Origin: Deltaproteobacteria bacterium
Lineage (GTDB): Bacteria > Myxococcota_A > UBA9160
Reading direction: 5' to 3'
Assembly: GCA_003520425.1 (NCBI GenBank)
Contig: DOUU01000295.1
Coordinates: 7,397 to 14,967 of the forward strand
Length of the DNA stretch: 7,571 nucleotides
The notes under the pieces were generated by a model. It did not search any database. It saw only the letters and a program-made list of their open reading frames with translations, and was not told where the DNA came from. The stretch's first letter is position 1. The number at the start of each line of letters is the position of its first letter. The translations under genes were made by a program, and so were the position numbers. Shown here piece after piece: positions 5,657-7,571 of the stretch.

Positions 5657-7070
5657 ATTCCAATCCGGCGGCGCCGCAGATTTCTTCGAAGGCTTCCTCG
5701 GTGGCGATCACCACGTCGTGCAGATCCGGAAGGAGATCCCAGTCTGCAGTGAATCCCCAGCAGAGCTGGCCCGCGTAGCTGAATAGCACGATGCCAAGAC
5801 CGAGGTAGTTGATGAGCGGGAGCTGCCCGTAGTTGTCATGCATGCGCGAGCCCAGCAAATAGAGCGGCACCTGGGGTCCGGGCACGTTCGTCACGACCAG
5901 GTTGAACGGGAGGGCCCGGGTCACCATGCGGGAGCCCAGAGAGAGCAGCGTTGCGGGCGTCCAACCCGCCACGGTGGTGAGCACCTCGGCGCCGAGGGCG
6001 TGCTTCTCCTCCTTGAGCCGGAGCGTCGTATCACGGATCCGTTCGAGACACGCCTTCGGATCACGCTCCGCGAGCGGAAGGTCGACCATCCAGGCGGAAA
6101 CGCGATTGCCGAGCGTGCCCCGCTCGTTCGCGCTGCGCACGCTCACGGGCGTCATCACCCGGAACTCGAGCCCCTCGACGCTGACCTCCCGCGATTCGAG
6201 GTAGCGCCGCATGGCGCCGGCCACGATCGCGAGAACGACGTCGTTGAGAGAGCCGCCGAGGCGCTTGCGCACCTCTTTCACGCGCCCGAGGTCCATCTTG
6301 CACCAGTCGATCCGACGGTGGGGACCGATCGGTTTGTTGATGGGTGTATCCGAGACCACGCGCAGCGAAGACGACAGCGTGCCGCGGACCGCGCGCAGCA
6401 TCGTGCGCAGGTCGGAGCGGGGGTCTTCGGCGTCGCGGAGCACGCGGCGCACATCGAGTGCGGCGTCCACCGGTGCGCGAACCCGACGCACCGTCTCGGC
6501 GAACGCGAGCTCAAGAGGGGTCGGGGCGGGCCGCGGGACAAAGCGCGGGGCGCGCTCGATCTTCTCCACCGGCTCGGGGGAGAGCAGCACCTCCAGCAGA
6601 TCGACGCTCGATACGCCATCCACCATGCAATGGTGGATCTTCGTCACCATGGCGAAGCGGTCCGCGCCCTCGAGGCCCTCCACAATCCACATCTCCCAGA
6701 GCGGCTTGGAGCGGTCGAGCTGCTGCGACACGATCCGCCCGCACAGCCGCTTCAGCTGACGCGCATCCCCGGGACGGGGCAAGCTCGCGTGGCGCACGTG
6801 GTAGTGGATGTTGAAGTGGGGATCATCCACCCAGACCGGCGCACCCTCGACCGGCGTGAAGGCGAGCCGCTCGCGGTAGCGGGGAATGAGGTGGAGACGC
6901 GACGACACGTACTCGCGTATGCGATCGATATCGATCCCGCCGTCTGGCTTGAGCAGCGGACCTGCTTCGAGCGTGGCGACGCCGCCCACATGCATGTGGC
7001 TCGTCGGTGCCTCTGCGAGGAGGAACGAGCGGTCGAGAAAGCTCAGCCGGTCATAGAAGAAGCGACTCAT
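5655..7070 (-). CDS. WS/DGAT family wax ester synthase / diacylglycerol O-acyltransferase
   Basis: This 471-residue protein is of normal length for the bifunctional WS/DGAT family, which joins acyl-CoA to a fatty alcohol or diacylglycerol to form storage wax esters or triacylglycerol at the membrane. The catalytic HHxxxDG motif is present as HHCMVDG (146-152). Other family blocks are the N-terminal DRLSFLDRSFLLAE (7-20), PLWEMWIVEGL (123-133), SLNDVVLAIVAGAMRRYL (274-291), the GNRVSAWMVDLP segment (321-332) and the C-terminal NLVVTNVPGPQVPLYLLG (390-407). The ATG at 7070 is preferred over the GTG at 7073 because GGAG at 7080-7077 then has a 6-base spacing instead of 3. It follows the alpha/beta hydrolase by 27 nt and ends 9 nt before the MtoX-like gene. 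Acyl acceptor preference (alcohol or diacylglycerol) cannot be read from the sequence. Confidence 0.95.
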   Translation of the reverse strand: MSRFFYDRLSFLDRSFLLAEAPTSHMHVGGVATLEAGPLLKPDGGIDIDRIREYVSSRLHLIPRYRERLAFTPVEGAPVWVDDPHFNIHYHVRHASLPRPGDARQLKRLCGRIVSQQLDRSKPLWEMWIVEGLEGADRFAMVTKIHHCMVDGVSSVDLLEVLLSPEPVEKIERAPRFVPRPAPTPLELAFAETVRRVRAPVDAALDVRRVLRDAEDPRSDLRTMLRAVRGTLSSSLRVVSDTPINKPIGPHRRIDWCKMDLGRVKEVRKRLGGSLNDVVLAIVAGAMRRYLESREVSVEGLEFRVMTPVSVRSANERGTLGNRVSAWMVDLPLAERDPKACLERIRDTTLRLKEEKHALGAEVLTTVAGWTPATLLSLGSRMVTRALPFNLVVTNVPGPQVPLYLLGSRMHDNYGQLPLINYLGLGIVLFSYAGQLCWGFTADWDLLPDLHDVVIATEEAFEEICGAAGLE

Positions 7071-7076
7071 CACCGT

Positions 7077-7080
7077 CTCC
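7077..7080 (-). promoter_or_regulatory. ribosome binding site deciding the WS/DGAT start
   Basis: GGAG on the minus strand lies 6 bases before ATG 7070 and only 3 bases before GTG 7073. It sits in the 27-nt gap after the alpha/beta hydrolase stop, the longest intergenic gap in the window, and there is no room there for a separate full promoter outside coding sequence. Confidence 0.7.
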
Positions 7081-7097
7081 GGGGCGCTTTCGGCGCA

Positions 7098-7571
7098 TCA
7101 CATCCCGACTCTCCGAGCCGCGAGGAGCGCGCGACTGCGCACGCTCTCGCGGAAAGGACGCCACGCGCCCTCGGCCTGCGCGAGGCGGTCCGCGACGACA
7201 AGAAGGGCCGCAGGATGGTGGCCCATGCCGCAGTGACTGCTGCGAACCTCGATCGTTTCGCGCTGGGGCCCGGGCTTCTCGGTGCAGCTTTCCCAGGCCA
7301 CGATGCCATCGCTGCGACTCACGATGGCGGTCGTGGGAACAGGCACCGGCTCCTGCGCCCGCGCCAGGATCTCCGGCATCGCCTCCTGCGCGTGAGGACC
7401 GCTGCGGAAGAGACGGCCGAGGCTGCTCGCGTGGAAGGCACGCAGCGGGCTCGCCAGCGTGATCACCTGCCTCACGGCGCCGGGAGCCCGGCGCGCGAGG
7501 GCTCGCGCGAAGACCCCTCCGAGACTCCAGCCGACAAGGCTCGCCTTGCGCTCGTGGCGAAGCACGAGATC
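7098..7571 (-). CDS. alpha/beta hydrolase, C-terminal part (5' partial)
   Basis: The frame is open to the right edge of the window, so only the last 157 residues are seen; the GTG at 7565 is probably an internal Val. The nucleophile elbow is GWSLGG, with Ser at visible residue 16. A candidate catalytic Asp is in SRSDGIV (visible residue 88), and a candidate His is in RSSHCGMGHHP (113, with further His at 118-119). All three triad elements are therefore present in order. The C-terminal block LLVVADRLAQAEGAWRPF is typical of a lipase-like group often found beside WS/DGAT genes. An esterase, lipase or acyl hydrolase role linked to the neighbouring acyltransferase is plausible, but the substrate is not known. 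It is the first visible gene of the minus-strand operon, whose promoter must lie upstream of the window or in unseen sequence. Confidence 0.88.
   Translation of the reverse strand, partial: DLVLRHERKASLVGWSLGGVFARALARRAPGAVRQVITLASPLRAFHASSLGRLFRSGPHAQEAMPEILARAQEPVPVPTTAIVSRSDGIVAWESCTEKPGPQRETIEVRSSHCGMGHHPAALLVVADRLAQAEGAWRPFRESVRSRALLAARRVGM

Noticed and set aside
4341..5786. Long plus-strand open frame (481 codons) opposite the MtoX-like gene
   Set aside because: The high GC content removes stop codons from the complementary frame. The translation is rich in His, Arg and Val with no domain, and the minus-strand reading has clear family motifs, a signal peptide and a ribosome binding site.
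7071..7073. GTG at 7073 as the WS/DGAT start
   Set aside because: It is only 3 bases from the GGAG. The adjacent ATG at 7070 has a 6-base spacing and is the stronger start codon.
1..7571. tRNA, rRNA, CRISPR, insertion sequences, or intrinsic terminators
   Set aside because: Nearly every base is inside a supported gene, and I saw no regular repeats, no terminal inverted repeats with a transposase, and no GC hairpin followed by a T-run.

Overview
This is a gene-dense, very GC-rich window with GC-biased third codon positions. It contains almost no intergenic DNA. Two proteins carry N-terminal export signals (one Sec-like, one twin-arginine-like), and there is a wax ester synthase/DGAT-family enzyme and a copper-type SCO protein. 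Together these suggest an aerobic, high-GC, probably Gram-negative bacterium, for example a myxobacterial or deltaproteobacterial-type lineage. The taxonomic placement is inference; the window holds no rRNA or other marker.

Left part, plus strand (2-1677): the C-terminal part of an SMC/Rad50-like coiled-coil ATPase enters from the left edge. It is followed, with a 1-nt stop/start overlap, by a class I SAM-dependent methyltransferase. The methyltransferase meets the opposing operon tail to tail, and both TAG stops lie within a single CTAG palindrome (1674-1677).

Right part, minus strand (7571 down to 1674): six genes form one apparent operon, in transcription order. They are an alpha/beta hydrolase (5' end outside the window), a WS/DGAT acyltransferase, a periplasmic SBP56-family protein of the bacterial methanethiol oxidase (MtoX) type, a SCO1/SenC copper-chaperone-like protein, a GNAT acetyltransferase, and an amidase-signature amidase resembling the nitrile-pathway enzymes of Rhodococcus. 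The last four genes are joined by 4-nt ATGA/GTGA overlaps. The first two gaps are only 27 and 9 nt.

Functionally, the MtoX-like and SCO-like pair is the recognisable core. In known bacteria mtoX lies beside a SCO1/SenC gene thought to supply its copper, and MtoX converts methanethiol to formaldehyde, hydrogen sulfide and hydrogen peroxide in the periplasm. The hydrolase and WS/DGAT genes point to neutral lipid or acyl ester metabolism, and the amidase to release of ammonia and a carboxylate from an amide. Why these share a transcript is not evident from the sequence. No RNA gene, CRISPR array, mobile element or long repeat was seen.
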